DNA of 64,000 bases, from NCBI GenBank assembly GCA_905182985.1, contig CAJJDN010000014.1, positions 667,747 through 731,746 of the forward strand. The letters run 5' to 3'. The notes below the pieces were generated by a model, which was not told where the DNA came from, made no database searches, and saw only the letters and a list, made by a program, of their open reading frames with translations. Both the position numbers and the translations under genes were made by a program. Source of the stretch: Paramecium sonneborni. Lineage: Eukaryota; Ciliophora; Oligohymenophorea; Peniculida; Parameciidae. The stretch's first letter is position 1; each line of letters starts with the position of its first letter. This document shows, piece after piece, positions 36,723 through 48,732 of the stretch.

Positions 36723-39565
36723 AGCCTGCTTAAATGAAGATCTTCCTCAATTTTCACTAATTTTTAAACTTTATCATAATTTTCTATTTCTCGAATGTTA
36801 TTGATTTTTTCCATTCTTTGAAATTATTCCTATTTCTCTTCTTCAAAATTTTTAGTTGGTAATTTATCAAGATATTTAGTAAATGCAGATTTTCGTTCTG
36901 AATGTGATAAAATTTTAGGGGGTTTTTAAATTTGTTGATCATTTTCAATTTGTTATTATTGATGTTCAATTTTAAATTCTTTTTATTATTCTTCTTACAT
37001 TTCTTATTATTATACTTATTATTCTTCTTACATTTATTATTATAATTATTATTAATTGAAAGATTCAACATATTCATTTTATGAAAAGGAATTCATCATT
37101 TGCTATAATTAATTAAAGACAGATGAATAATCACTTGAAGTGTATTCGAGTTTTTTAAATTAAGTTTCATCAAGATATTTCTTTTCAATAACAGCTACCT
37201 TACTTGATGCAAACAATTGAGTTAATGAGTCTTCAATCTAAAATTGGATAAAAACAATACCTTCTTTCTAATTCTATTGTTATTTGATTAAAAGACAATT
37301 ATGTATTGAGATTATTGATATTTTGACATTAATTGTTTTTAAAATTCAACTAGATAATTATCAGTTTCTAAATTAAATTAATAATAGATGTTTAAACATT
37401 TAGAAAACTTAAGTGCCATAAATAAAGGATGTTTTATCTAGATATCTAATAATATATACTTTATTTCTTATATTTGGAGCTGTTAAATAATTATGTAATC
37501 CATTTTCATTATTTTCAATAGGAGCATCAATAACATCGTTAAAATGTTTTTCTTTTTTACAAAAGTTACGATCTAAGTATCTAGGTTCAAATGGTTAGAT
37601 GTATTAGATTTATCTGTGTTCATCTCTAGCACTTTTTCTACTGTCTACAAAAACAGGAGGTGATTATAAACAAAGAATGATGTTCTCCCTCTCTTTCAGT
37701 ATAATTAATAATTAAAATCTATGTCCTTAGTGATTGTAGGTAGTACTGTTAAATTTCACACCCTAAAAATCGTTTTTGAAAAATACCGAAAAGAAAGCTT
37801 TTCCATCTACAATGTCATATTAAGTAATCCCTTCTAATCCAACTTCTTCAAAGAGATCATTTTACAATACCTTTACTGCCAATAATTAAACCTAAAATTA
37901 GACTTAAATAAGATACTTAACAATTGATCCATTATGTACATTCTTCATCCTATATAGAAATTTTAACAGAAATATTTGGGATATTCCAACTCTTATGCCA
38001 ATTCCATCCTAAATCATTTGTATATTGTAATTCTCTCTCAGTATCAATCTTTAATAAAACTGGTCCGTGATTAGCAGTCACAGTTTGTCTTAAATTGATG
38101 ATGGAATTTTTAGTTTTCANGCCTGCTTAAATGAAGATCTTCCTCAATTTTCACTAATTTTTAAACTTTATCATAATTTTCTATTTCTCGAATGTTATTG
38201 ATTTTTTCCATTCTTTGAAATTATTCCTATTTCTCTTCTTCAAAATTTTTAGTTGGTAATTTATCAAGATATTTAGTAAATGCAGATTTTCGTTCTGAAT
38301 GTGATAAAATTTTAGGGGGTTTTTAAATTTGTTGATCATTTTCAATTTGTTATTATTGATGTTCAATTTTAAATTCTTTTTATTATTCTTCTTACATTTC
38401 TTATTATTATACTTATTATTCTTCTTACATTTATTATTATAATTATTATTAATTGAAAGATTCAACATATTCATTTTATGAAAAGGAATTCATCATTTGC
38501 TATAATTAATTAAAGACAGATGAATAATCACTTGAAGTGTATTCGAGTTTTTTAAATTAAGTTTCATCAAGATATTTCTTTTCAATAACAGCTACCTTAC
38601 TTGATGCAAACAATTGAGTTAATGAGTCTTCAATCTAAAATTGGATAAAAACAATACCTTCTTTCTAATTCTATTGTTATTTGATTAAAAGACAATTATG
38701 TATTGAGATTATTGATATTTTGACATTAATTGTTTTTAAAATTCAACTAGATAATTATCAGTTTCTAAATTAAATTAATAATAGATGTTTAAACATTTAG
38801 AAAACTTAAGTGCCATAAATAAAGGATGTTTTATCTAGATATCTAATAATATATACTTTATTTCTTATATTTGGAGCTGTTAAATAATTATGTAATCCAT
38901 TTTCATTATTTTCAATAGGAGCATCAATAACATCGTTAAAATGTTTTTCTTTTTTACAAAAGTTACGATCTAAGTATCTAGGTTCAAATGGTTAGATGTA
39001 TTAGATTTATCTGTGTTCATCTCTAGCACTTTTTCTACTGTCTACAAAAACAGGAGGTGATTATAAACAAAGAATGATGTTCTCCCTCTCTTTCAGTATA
39101 ATTAATAATTAAAATCTATGTCCTTAGTGATTGTAGGTAGTACTGTTAAATTTCACACCCTAAAAATCGTTTTTGAAAAATACCGAAAAGAAAGCTTTTC
39201 CATCTACAATGTCATATTAAGTAATCCCTTCTAATCCAACTTCTTCAAAGAGATCATTTTACAATACCTTTACTGCCAATAATTAAACCTAAAATTAGAC
39301 TTAAATAAGATACTTAACAATTGATCCATTATGTACATTCTTCATCCTATATAGAAATTTTAACAGAAATATTTGGGATATTCCAACTCTTATGCCAATT
39401 CCATCCTAAATCATTTGTATATTGTAATTCTCTCTCAGTATCAATCTTTAATAAAACTGGTCCGTGATTAGCAGTCACAGTTTGTCTTAAATTGATGATG
39501 GAATTTTTAGTTTTCAAAGTACTCTTACATTAGGTCCATGTAAAACCTTTATGAAATTAAGCCAT
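36521..39565 (-). CDS. Unknown protein with polyglutamine tract, split by assembly duplication
   Basis: Starts MAQFHKGFTWTQCKST at 39565 and reads through 38121. After removing the duplicated copy (36724-38119 plus the N), it continues at 36723 through an uninterrupted TAA repeat to TGA 36521-36523. Three introns (25, 22 and 23 nt) then leave 525 residues exactly. The N-terminal 200 residues look beta-rich, with TANHGPVLLKIDTERELQ, FNSTTYNHQGHRFQLLI and SPPVFVDSRKSARDEHR. The fold is unrecognised, though the style recalls immunoglobulin-fold transcription factors (speculation). The C-terminal half is Gln/Glu-rich and contains a run of about 20 glutamines encoded entirely by TAA. Function unknown. 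Confidence 0.65.
36657..36720. repeat. (ATT)n microsatellite, coding as TAA polyglutamine on the minus strand
   Basis: About 21 perfect ATT units. Read on the minus strand in the frame of the host gene (…CTT TAA TAA TAA…) they encode glutamine under the ciliate code, not stops. One contig edge (start of the sequence after the N at 38120) lies immediately beside this run. Confidence 0.9.
36724..39516. repeat. Direct duplication around the N at 38120 (assembly artefact)
   Basis: Positions 36724-38119 and 38121-39516 (1,396 bp each) appear identical, separated by one N. The second copy begins exactly where the ATT microsatellite ends, so the break is explained by that repeat. Only one copy of the gene is expected in the genome. 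Confidence 0.85.
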
Positions 39566-40194
39566 TCGATTAAGCAGAATTTAAAATTATTTAAAGATTT
39601 TGTTTATTTCGAAATCCACTAATAAATACACATATATCATCAATAAATTTATACTTTGAATTTATCAACCTTTATATCAGCTAATAATCGTAAGATTTAA
39701 ATTGGATATTATTTTCATAAGATTGTCTAATAAATATGATATTATCCAAAATATTATGAATGTTAACTCTTATATTGAAAATTATAAATAAACGATTAGG
39801 TTTATAGAATTTTATTTATTAATGAATATAGAGATTAATTATTATAAAATAATGAATTGTATTATTGAAAATTAAGTAATGATATGAATTTAGTTTAATT
39901 GTATAATTCAATAGAATTAGAAAAACAACTAAGAAATAATGAGAATAATTTCGATTTCATATAAAATTATATAATTTCTTTATAAAAATTGTAGAACTAA
40001 TTATAGAATAGATTGATGATTGTAAAAATAATGAAAATGAATTTGATAAATTAAATTTAAGATTAATACAATCTAGAATAGAATATATATTTTTGGAATG
40101 GAAATGATATATTGATATAATAAATAATTGGATTTATTGCAAAATATATATCATTTGTTAATTTTCATAATAAATACAATAATACGCATCAAAC
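39566..40194. other. A+T-rich intergenic region with a doubtful small frame
   Basis: Between divergent genes. A plus-strand frame of about 100 codons starts near 39884 (MNLVQLYNSIELEKQLRNNE) and runs to a TGA overlapping the carrier start. Its second half is more protein-like in another frame (EQIDDCKNNENEFDKLNLRL) and no intron joins the two, so it may be a decayed small gene or chance. The region should hold the carrier promoter. Confidence 0.3.
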
Positions 40195-41193
40195 ATGAGT
40201 GAAAATGTTCTTGAGAAGCATTGGCTGACTAAACTTGCTGATACTGTTTAACCATTTATCATAGGTGGTTCATCTGGATGTGTGGCTACGTGTTTTGTTT
40301 AACCAGTTGACTTAGTAAAAGTTAGAATTCAACTCAAATCAGAAAAATTGGGTCCTAATGCAGGTAGCGAGATTAGTCCATTTCGTGTTTTCTCTGAAAT
40401 CTTAAAAGAAGGTGGTGTATTGAGTTTTTGGAAAGGAATTGATTCAGCAATAGCTAGATAAGTATTTTACACAACTACTCGTATGGGAATTTATAAGACA
40501 ATGTATTAAAGATCAAAGCAAGCAAATAATGGAAAAGAGCCATCATTTTTAGCTAAATCTTGGTGTTCAATTGTAGCAGGTTTCCTGGGCTCATTAGCAG
40601 GTAATCCAGCAGATTTAGCTTTGGTAAGAATATAAGCAGATAGTACATTACCTGTTGAAGAAAGAAGAGGATATAAAAATGTTTTTGATGCATTTTATAA
40701 AATTGTAAAAGATGAAGGAATAGTAGCATTATGGAGAGGATCTACTCCAACAGTTATAAGAGCAATTGTTATTAATGTAGCAATGTTGGGACCTTATGAT
40801 GAAATAAAAGAACGATTAAATCATTATTTTGGAACTAAAGATACTCAATAAACTAGATTATTGTATTTTATTATAATGTATTTCTAATAGAGCATCTGCA
40901 GCAGCTGGGTTTTTAAGTTCATTTTGTGCGTTACCTTTTGATAATGCTAAAACCAAAATGTAGAAAATGAAAAAGGATGCAGCAGGTGTATATCCATATT
41001 CTTCTATTTTTGATGCTATGGGAAAAGTAATAAAAATTAATATTAATAGACAGCTAAAAGAGAAGGTATTGTTGGATTATGGGTAGGATTCCCAACTTTT
41101 TATTTCAGAATTGCACCTCACACTATGATTACACTTTTAACTTAAGATTGGTTGACAGATAAGGTCAATTCTTGGAGAAAAAAGAAACATTGA
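40195..41193 (+). CDS. Mitochondrial 2-oxoglutarate/malate-type carrier
   Basis: Inner mitochondrial membrane solute carrier (SLC25). Three carrier signatures are present: QPVDLVKVRIQ, NPADLALVRIQ and LPFDNAKTKMQ, each ending an odd-numbered helix. The segment GNPADLALVRIQAD ... RRGYKNVFDAF ... EGIVALWRGSTPTVIRA closely follows the oxoglutarate/dicarboxylate carrier branch (SLC25A11/A10), so exchange of oxoglutarate and malate or other dicarboxylates is likely. Introns at 40863-40890 (28 nt) and 41027-41049 (23 nt) leave 315 residues, the normal size. Confidence 0.92.
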
Positions 41194-41511
41194 ATAATAA
41201 TCATTCAATACAATATTATATTATTATTATTAATTATATTATTGTTATTATTATTATTATTTATAATAATAATTTTGCAGCATCATCATATTAATTATAA
41301 TAAATTACAATCTCCTTATCCTTTTAATCTTATATTTCTAAATTTTTTTTGAATTACTTTTTTTATTTGCTATAAAATATCATTTTAAATTATAATTAAT
41401 ACCAGTATAATATAAGGAGGATGCAAAGAAACAAGAATAAAGTAAATTTAATTAAAAAAAATAAATTAAAGATAATGTTAATAACTGTTTGAATATTAAA
41501 CCTATTAAATC

Positions 41512-41989
41512 TCATTGTTAGTTATTATCTTAAAGGTTTAAAGATGTTGAATCTTAAATTTTTGAAGTCATTTCAAGATAGGCTGTATTCAATTTATTGG
41601 CTAAATGATCTCCAGTTTCTGTTTCTAAAATATTTCCATTCAAATCTGTAACAGTATATGAATATACACCTACATTCTTGGAAAGATCAACTACATTTCC
41701 GACCACTCCTGGAATGTATTCTAATTTAGATTCTATAAAGGATTTATGACCTTTAGTAGTACTATCCACATCAGAAGTGATATGAGCCCAATGTTCTATA
41801 ATATATTTCTATTAGTTTACATGCTTCTTTAGCACTAAGATGATAATCTTTTTCTCCTAAATTTTAGAATTCGAAAAAAGCACTATTAAACTTTCTAGCT
41901 TTTTTATTTTGGATGTCTTTATGAGTTTTTCTAACGTGACCCCCAAATACTGATAATAATAAGACACAGATAAGAATTGTTTTTAACAT
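41512..41989 (-). CDS. Small secreted protein, unknown function (first copy)
   Basis: Starts with a signal peptide (MLKTILICVLLLSVFGG) and, after a 25-nt intron at 41796-41820, ends at TGA 41512-41514, giving 150 residues. The mature part begins basic (HVRKTHKDIQNKKARKF). It then has a compact region with KSFIESKLEYIPGVVGNVVDL and SYTVTDLNGNILETETG, suggestive of a small alpha/beta fold, and a Gln/Asn-rich tail. No cysteines remain in the mature part. I do not recognise the family. The splice turns a TGT reading into a Gln codon across the junction. Confidence 0.65.
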
Positions 41990-42891
41990 AATATATATAA
42001 TTAAAAATCGTTTTTGCTTAATTGGGTTTTAAAAATATACCTAAAAATTTCTCATCCAAAGCTTTCATTATGAAAAATATTTGAATTGTAAAAGTATAAA
42101 AATTATCAGACTTAAACAATCCATGTCTATCTTAATATAAAAAGGAATAGTTCCTAATTTAGAAATTTATTAGGCAAATTTAGACAATTAATTTCATACA
42201 TATAGAATGAATAATGAAAATAAATAAAAATAAGAACTATTTCTAAAATCTAAAAATAAAAGTAGTTTTAAAATGGTTTGAATTATATATTTACAAAGTG
42301 AAATCATTAAATATAATTGATATTCTTAAATAAAGTCAGTTTTGTCTCTTACTAGTAGATATTTATATACTTTAATCTAAAAATAATAAATAAATGTTAA
42401 TATATTTTATATTTCCTTTTACAACTAAAAATTTTTGTAGATTTATTAATTTTTTTAGTAAAAATGAATAATTGATTAAGGTATTAAATATTTAATATAA
42501 ATGACAATCAGAAATTGAAATATTGCTTTTTTATATTATTAGGTTTTCCATCAAATATTTTTATTATTATATGCTAAGATTAAAAAAAGTTAGCTCTTGA
42601 TTAACTTCTAGGTTCCATAATTGGAGGCGGTTAATACTTAATTGGACTTAATAACTGTGAAGTCAATTCTTTTGATTTCCAATTATTTAAAGTGAGTGTC
42701 TTTAATTTTAAANATTTCTAAATTTTTTTTGAATTACTTTTTTTATTTGCTATAAAATATCATTTTAAATTATAATTAATACCAGTATAATATAAGGAGG
42801 ATGCAAAGAAACAAGAATAAAGTAAATTTAATTAAAAAAAATAAATTAAAGATAATGTTAATAACTGTTTGAATATTAAACCTATTAAATC

Positions 42892-43369
42892 TCATTGTTA
42901 GTTATTATCTTAAAGGTTTAAAGATGTTGAATCTTAAATTTTTGAAGTCATTTCAAGATAGGCTGTATTCAATTTATTGGCTAAATGATCTCCAGTTTCT
43001 GTTTCTAAAATATTTCCATTCAAATCTGTAACAGTATATGAATATACACCTACATTCTTGGAAAGATCAACTACATTTCCGACCACTCCTGGAATGTATT
43101 CTAATTTAGATTCTATAAAGGATTTATGACCTTTAGTAGTACTATCCACATCAGAAGTGATATGAGCCCAATGTTCTATAATATATTTCTATTAGTTTAC
43201 ATGCTTCTTTAGCACTAAGATGATAATCTTTTTCTCCTAAATTTTAGAATTCGAAAAAAGCACTATTAAACTTTCTAGCTTTTTTATTTTGGATGTCTTT
43301 ATGAGTTTTTCTAACGTGACCCCCAAATACTGATAATAATAAGACACAGATAAGAATTGTTTTTAACAT
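42892..43369 (-). CDS. Small secreted protein (second copy, probably artefactual)
   Basis: Identical to the gene at 41512-41989, shifted by 1,380 bases, including its intron. It lies in the second half of the N-flanked duplication, so most likely it is the same gene represented by another contig rather than a paralogue. Confidence 0.4.
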
Positions 43370-44209
43370 AATATATATAATTAAAAATCGTTTTTGCTTA
43401 ATTGGGTTTTAAAAATATACCTAAAAATTTCTCATCCAAAGCTTTCATTATGAAAAATATTTGAATTGTAAAAGTATAAAAATTATCAGACTTAAACAAT
43501 CCATGTCTATCTTAATATAAAAAGGAATAGTTCCTAATTTAGAAATTTATTAGGCAAATTTAGACAATTAATTTCATACATATAGAATGAATAATGAAAA
43601 TAAATAAAAATAAGAACTATTTCTAAAATCTAAAAATAAAAGTAGTTTTAAAATGGTTTGAATTATATATTTACAAAGTGAAATCATTAAATATAATTGA
43701 TATTCTTAAATAAAGTCAGTTTTGTCTCTTACTAGTAGATATTTATATACTTTAATCTAAAAATAATAAATAAATGTTAATATATTTTATATTTCCTTTT
43801 ACAACTAAAAATTTTTGTAGATTTATTAATTTTTTTAGTAAAAATGAATAATTGATTAAGGTATTAAATATTTAATATAAATGACAATCAGAAATTGAAA
43901 TATTGCTTTTTTATATTATTAGGTTTTCCATCAAATATTTTTATTATTATATGCTAAGATTAAAAAAAGTTAGCTCTTGATTAACTTCTAGGTTCCATAA
44001 TTGGAGGCGGTTAATACTTAATTGGACTTAATAACTGTGAAGTCAATTCTTTTGATTTCCAATTATTTAAAGTGAGTGTCTTTAATTTTAAATGTTAGGA
44101 ACTCTTTTTTTTAACAGGTATTTACTCTTTAAATAGGAGTTGACACTTTTTTTGAGGTAATCCTTGCATATAATTAATTATATAATAAAGTTTTTATTAA
44201 TTAAAATAT
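43370..44209. other. Gene-poor region with an ambiguous coding segment
   Basis: Mostly A+T-rich. Around 43960-44160 a plus-strand segment looks protein-like (LALDQLLGSIIGGGQYLIGL, then after a putative 27-nt intron ELFFLTG and a 19-nt intron VDTFFE), but I could not define a start, and the minus strand is also open there. It may be a small gene or a remnant. Its first part is duplicated at 42580-42712. Confidence 0.3.
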
Positions 44210-45063
44210 TCAAGTATATTATATTTGATTGCGTATGAAATGGTTGGTTGTTTTCTTTTTTTTATTTTTTGGTAATTGAGATAAAGGTTTCGGTTTATAA
44301 TTTTGGAAATTCCAATTTTCAATCATTTAAACATTAAGAGCTGTACTAAAATTGAAAACTAAATAAATAATTAAAATGATAGTAATTAAGCCAAATACAA
44401 CAATAATGGCAACAGTCGCTAAAGATTCAATTCCAAAAATTAAAGTTATTTGAATGGATCCAAAAATAAAGAGAATAATAAAGAATATTTGAATAAGCCA
44501 ACATAGTTTAGTTTTATTTTTAATCCTTTTAAATTAATTGATATCAAATCTATCATTAAAATCGACATCAAAATTGAATTTATGATGACAAACTTCACAG
44601 TATAACTAAATAAAATATAAAATATAATTGCCTCATCATTATATATTTTATTGACCCCTTATTATTCTAAGATCCACATTTTTAAACATTCTTGATGAAC
44701 AAACTCTGATGTTCCTTTACATTTGCATGGAGCAATAAATTTAGAGGTTTCTTCTTCACAAATACATATTCTGCATATTTATTCTAAATAATATTTCATA
44801 GATTTACTCTTTGATACTTTATATCCTGGTACAGAGTCCAAATCATTGATATAAATTCTACAAGCAATCTATTTCCTTCTCACAGGATCCTTATTTTATA
44901 ATAAGTTTACTTTTGAATAAATAGTTTTAAGCACTTTTTATCTGAATTATGTTATTTGAATGTTTATACTTTCATTTAGGATTTGTAATGAAGAATTCAA
45001 TTAAACAAATTTACTATTTTAAGTAGATGTATCATTATTATTATTATTCTCATTATTTGCCAT
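44210..45063 (-). CDS. RING-CH (MARCH-type) membrane E3 ligase, paralogue 1
   Basis: The RINGv zinc finger reads [21 protein letters not shown], then HQECLKMWI, and after the intron CEVCHHKF, the C4HC3 pattern of membrane-associated RING-CH ligases. Two hydrophobic helices follow ([40 protein letters not shown]), as in MARCH proteins that ubiquitinate other membrane proteins. The only intron (44606-44631, 26 nt) begins GC instead of GT and lies at the same place as a normal GT intron in the adjacent paralogue. Spliced length is 275 residues. It lies 47 bp downstream of its sister gene, same strand. Confidence 0.85.
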
Positions 45064-45110
45064 ATTGAATTAATTATAAAAACAATATAGTAGATAATAA
45101 TAAAAATTGT

Positions 45111-46123
45111 TCATTACTCAGAAAGATTACCACTTGTCATCAATTGATTAATTTAAATAACTTATAAACTTCCTAATGGTGGACATGTTTATACATGTAC
45201 TGTCCTTTTTCTTGCTAAAGGACTTCCTGATAAACTGTTTCCCATTTAAGATTATAATTAAAAAAAGTTTCCTTACTTAACATCTCTTGGTTTAAATGGA
45301 AATAAAGACCAATTTTCAATCATTTCAATTTGTAAAGAGTATATGATGCTGGTAATAAGAAAAGCAAGAAAGATAACACATAATACTATCATTATGGTCA
45401 TCAAAGCATCTATTCCTATATTTGATAATTAGAATTCCATAAATAAAGCTAAATTAATTAGAGATCCTCATACCAACTAAACCACTTATAAGAGTAATAA
45501 TAATCAATAAATAAATAAGCCAACATAATTTTTAATTAGATGGTATTTTTTTAAATCTCTATAAATCTATTCTATTTGTAATTTCCATTTACATTCTAAA
45601 TCTATAATGACATAATTCACATTTAATCTATTTAAATTTTACAATATATAATTACCTTATCTTTGAATACATCTTCAATACCATTCTTTTATAATATCCA
45701 TAATTTTAGACATTCCTCATGCACAAACATTAATGTTCCTTTACAAGCACATGGAGATATAAATCTTGATGTTTCTTCATCTGCCATACAAATTCTACAT
45801 TATTCTATTATTTTTATATTTTAATACTTCCTCTTTTAGATAATTATAATTATTATTCGTTCATTTCATTCACATAAATATTACATCCAATTATTTTTTT
45901 TCTATTTACATCCTATAATAATACAAATTATGTTTACCTCATAGTAAAATCTTTTAAGAATGCCCTTTTTTATCATTAATTTTTAAGGTAAAGGAATCTG
46001 CTCAATCGCATTTTCTAGAGTAAGATCGGGTATAAATTATATAGAAGAATTCATTTGATTGTAATTTCTATTTGGGGATTACGTTGTCAATCTTATTTCA
46101 GCCATTTAATGATTATTTGCCAT
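45111..46123 (-). CDS. RING-CH (MARCH-type) membrane E3 ligase, paralogue 2
   Basis: Tandem paralogue of the preceding gene, with the RINGv signature CRICMADEETSRFISPCACKG, HEECLKLWI and CELCHYRF, then two hydrophobic helices (LCWLIYLLIIITLISGLV; LMTIMIVLCVIFLAFLITSI). Both paralogues share a motif after the second helix (MIENW followed by basic/Pro residues). Four introns of 25, 23, 28 and 25 nt leave 303 residues exactly. The start chosen, MANNHQMAEIRL, resembles MANNEN of the paralogue; a second ATG lies five codons further on. Function as a membrane E3 is from the family. Confidence 0.85.
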
Positions 46124-46246
46124 TAGAGTATAATTTATTATAATAAAGTAAAAAGATTGTTATTTTATAATAATATGACTATTGAGTAATATTTATGATA
46201 AAACTTTTTTTTATAATATATTATTAATATTCAAATAAATAAATTA

Positions 46247-47347
46247 TCAATTTTCAGTTTAGGTAATATCAGGTTATCCAAATGCTATCAAACTATTATA
46301 TTTAGCATTCATTATAATAATATAGAAAGTACCATCATTATGGATTGGATAAGTTTCCATAACAGCTAAAACTCCAAATTCATTCCATAGATTGTTCTAT
46401 AACTAATCCAACAAATTCTCTGCAATTGTTCGCCTTTTATCATTGAAAGGGTCAGGCAACCAATGATCATAATTAGTTTGTACCATATATTAGAAATTGA
46501 TTTCATTTTGGATTGAAGTATTCAAACTAATAGTTGGGTACATATTGAAAGGATCTCTAGAGATGATCACTCCTTAATTTCTACCAATTCCTCCTATAAT
46601 ATTGTAAAGAGAACTAGCAACTTAATTTTATTCAAGATAAGAGACAACTCTATTAAATGTGTTCAAATTATCATTTTCTAAAACAAATCTATATGTCCAA
46701 GCTAAAGAAGGTACTCCTTATTGAATAAATGTTAAGAGCTGTTCTTTAGTTAAAGAATCACCTAATCTCCAATTAAATTGGAGTGACGCAACATTGTATT
46801 TAAGTAAAGTACTAAATCCAACTTAAAACCAATTCCATTCAACTGATTCCCCTAAATACTTTGCATTTTCTTTAATGATTAAATGTAAAGTAATATTCTT
46901 TGCTTAAATTGGGGCCTATTCTATGTTTTTTCCATGTAAAATTTGATCTGCAACTGATAATAGAACACTTGTGCATTCAGTGACGTCACTTGATATATGA
47001 GATATTTCATCAAAATATGCCCAAGCAGATAAATATTCAAATGAGATTTAACTTAAGCCGAACTCTTCCACAATTCCATCTATTTCTAATGAATATTCAG
47101 GATAATGTGTTCTTATTGCTTGAGCTATAGTTGTATAGTCTTATGGCTATAGTATATAGAATGTATTTTTGTTATGGAATTCAAAAACTGGTCCAAAAGA
47201 ATTTTCATAACCAAATTCATTTAGAATTGTTCTAATCGCCTTTTTCCATCTAAGTTTTGGTGCATCACCTAAATTTATTTCTACTTTTGGTATATAGTTT
47301 AAACTTAAAACAGATGTGAAAAATACTAATAAAATTGCGTATTGCAT
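46247..47347 (-). CDS. Acid ceramidase / NAAA-like amidase (complete copy)
   Basis: Ntn-hydrolase family that cleaves fatty amides (ceramide or N-acylethanolamines) in acidic compartments. It has a signal peptide (MQYAILLVFFTSVLSL), the typical N-terminal block with GYENSFGPVFEF, and the autoproteolysis/nucleophile site ECTSVLL near residue 124, followed by HGKNI, matching the family's CTSIV...GRN. Downstream segments such as SLAWTYRFVLEN, GGIGRNQGVIISRD and NYDHWLPDPFNDKRR also fit NAAA/acid ceramidase. It is intronless with 366 residues, normal for the family. Substrate choice between ceramide and N-acylethanolamines cannot be decided. Confidence 0.85.
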
Positions 47348-48605
47348 TATTATAAATGTTATTTTGTAATTAATAAATATTTAAATTGTAAATAATGATG
47401 ACTTCATTTATTTAATTAATGACTTCATTTTTAATANTCAGGTTATCCAAATGCTATCAAACTATTATATTTAGCATTCATTATAATAATATAGAAAGTA
47501 CCATCATTATGGATTGGATAAGTTTCCATAACAGCTAAAACTCCAAATTCATTCCATAGATTGTTCTATAACTAATCCAACAAATTCTCTGCAATTGTTC
47601 GCCTTTTATCATTGAAAGGGTCAGGCAACCAATGATCATAATTAGTTTGTACCATATATTAGAAATTGATTTCATTTTGGATTGAAGTATTCAAACTAAT
47701 AGTTGGGTACATATTGAAAGGATCTCTAGAGATGATCACTCCTTAATTTCTACCAATTCCTCCTATAATATTGTAAAGAGAACTAGCAACTTAATTTTAT
47801 TCAAGATAAGAGACAACTCTATTAAATGTGTTCAAATTATCATTTTCTAAAACAAATCTATATGTCCAAGCTAAAGAAGGTACTCCTTATTGAATAAATG
47901 TTAAGAGCTGTTCTTTAGTTAAAGAATCACCTAATCTCCAATTAAATTGGAGTGACGCAACATTGTATTTAAGTAAAGTACTAAATCCAACTTAAAACCA
48001 ATTCCATTCAACTGATTCCCCTAAATACTTTGCATTTTCTTTAATGATTAAATGTAAAGTAATATTCTTTGCTTAAATTGGGGCCTATTCTATGTTTTTT
48101 CCATGTAAAATTTGATCTGCAACTGATAATAGAACACTTGTGCATTCAGTGACGTCACTTGATATATGAGATATTTCATCAAAATATGCCCAAGCAGATA
48201 AATATTCAAATGAGATTTAACTTAAGCCGAACTCTTCCACAATTCCATCTATTTCTAATGAATATTCAGGATAATGTGTTCTTATTGCTTGAGCTATAGT
48301 TGTATAGTCTTATGGCTATAGTATATAGAATGTATTTTTGTTATGGAATTCAAAAACTGGTCCAAAAGAATTTTCATAACCAAATTCATTTAGAATTGTT
48401 CTAATCGCCTTTTTCCATCTAAGTTTTGGTGCATCACCTAAATTTATTTCTACTTTTGGTATATAGTTTAAACTTAAAACAGATGTGAAAAATACTAATA
48501 AAATTGCGTATTGCATTATTATAAATGTTATTTTGTAATTAATAAATATTTAAATTGTAAATAATGATGACTTCATTTATTTAATTAATGACTTCATTTT
48601 TAATA
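46269..48605. repeat. Direct duplication around the N at 47437 (assembly artefact)
   Basis: Positions 46269-47436 and 47438-48605 (1,168 bp each) appear identical, separated by one N. The first copy carries the whole amidase gene; the second lacks only its last codons because the contig begins there. Confidence 0.85.
47438..48516 (-). CDS. Acid ceramidase / NAAA-like amidase (second copy, 3' truncated)
   Basis: Identical to the amidase gene at 46247-47347 with the last few codons missing at the N. The truncation is at a contig edge, so this is probably a duplicate representation of the same gene and not a pseudogene. Confidence 0.4.
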
Positions 48606-48732
48606 GATTGTATCATTTTATTATTTTAGATTTTATCATATGTCTATCTAAAATTATTGTATTGTTTAAATAATATTTTTCAACTTTTAAATTTATATAT
48701 GAGTGTTTATCATTAAATTAAAAATATAAAAA

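Larger units (their letters stand above)
41334..44092. repeat. Direct duplication around the N at 42713 (assembly artefact)
   Basis: Positions 41334-42712 and 42714-44092 (1,379 bp each) appear identical, separated by one N. The copy includes a complete small gene, which is therefore probably single in the genome. Confidence 0.85.

Noticed and set aside
36613..36804. Plus-strand frame with a long isoleucine run
   Set aside because: The (ATT)n tract read on the wrong strand; on the minus strand it is an in-frame TAA polyglutamine run.
42892..43369. Recent tandem gene duplication of the small secreted protein
   Set aside because: Copies appear identical over 1.38 kb including intergenic DNA and are separated by an N, as at four other places, so an unmerged contig overlap is more likely.
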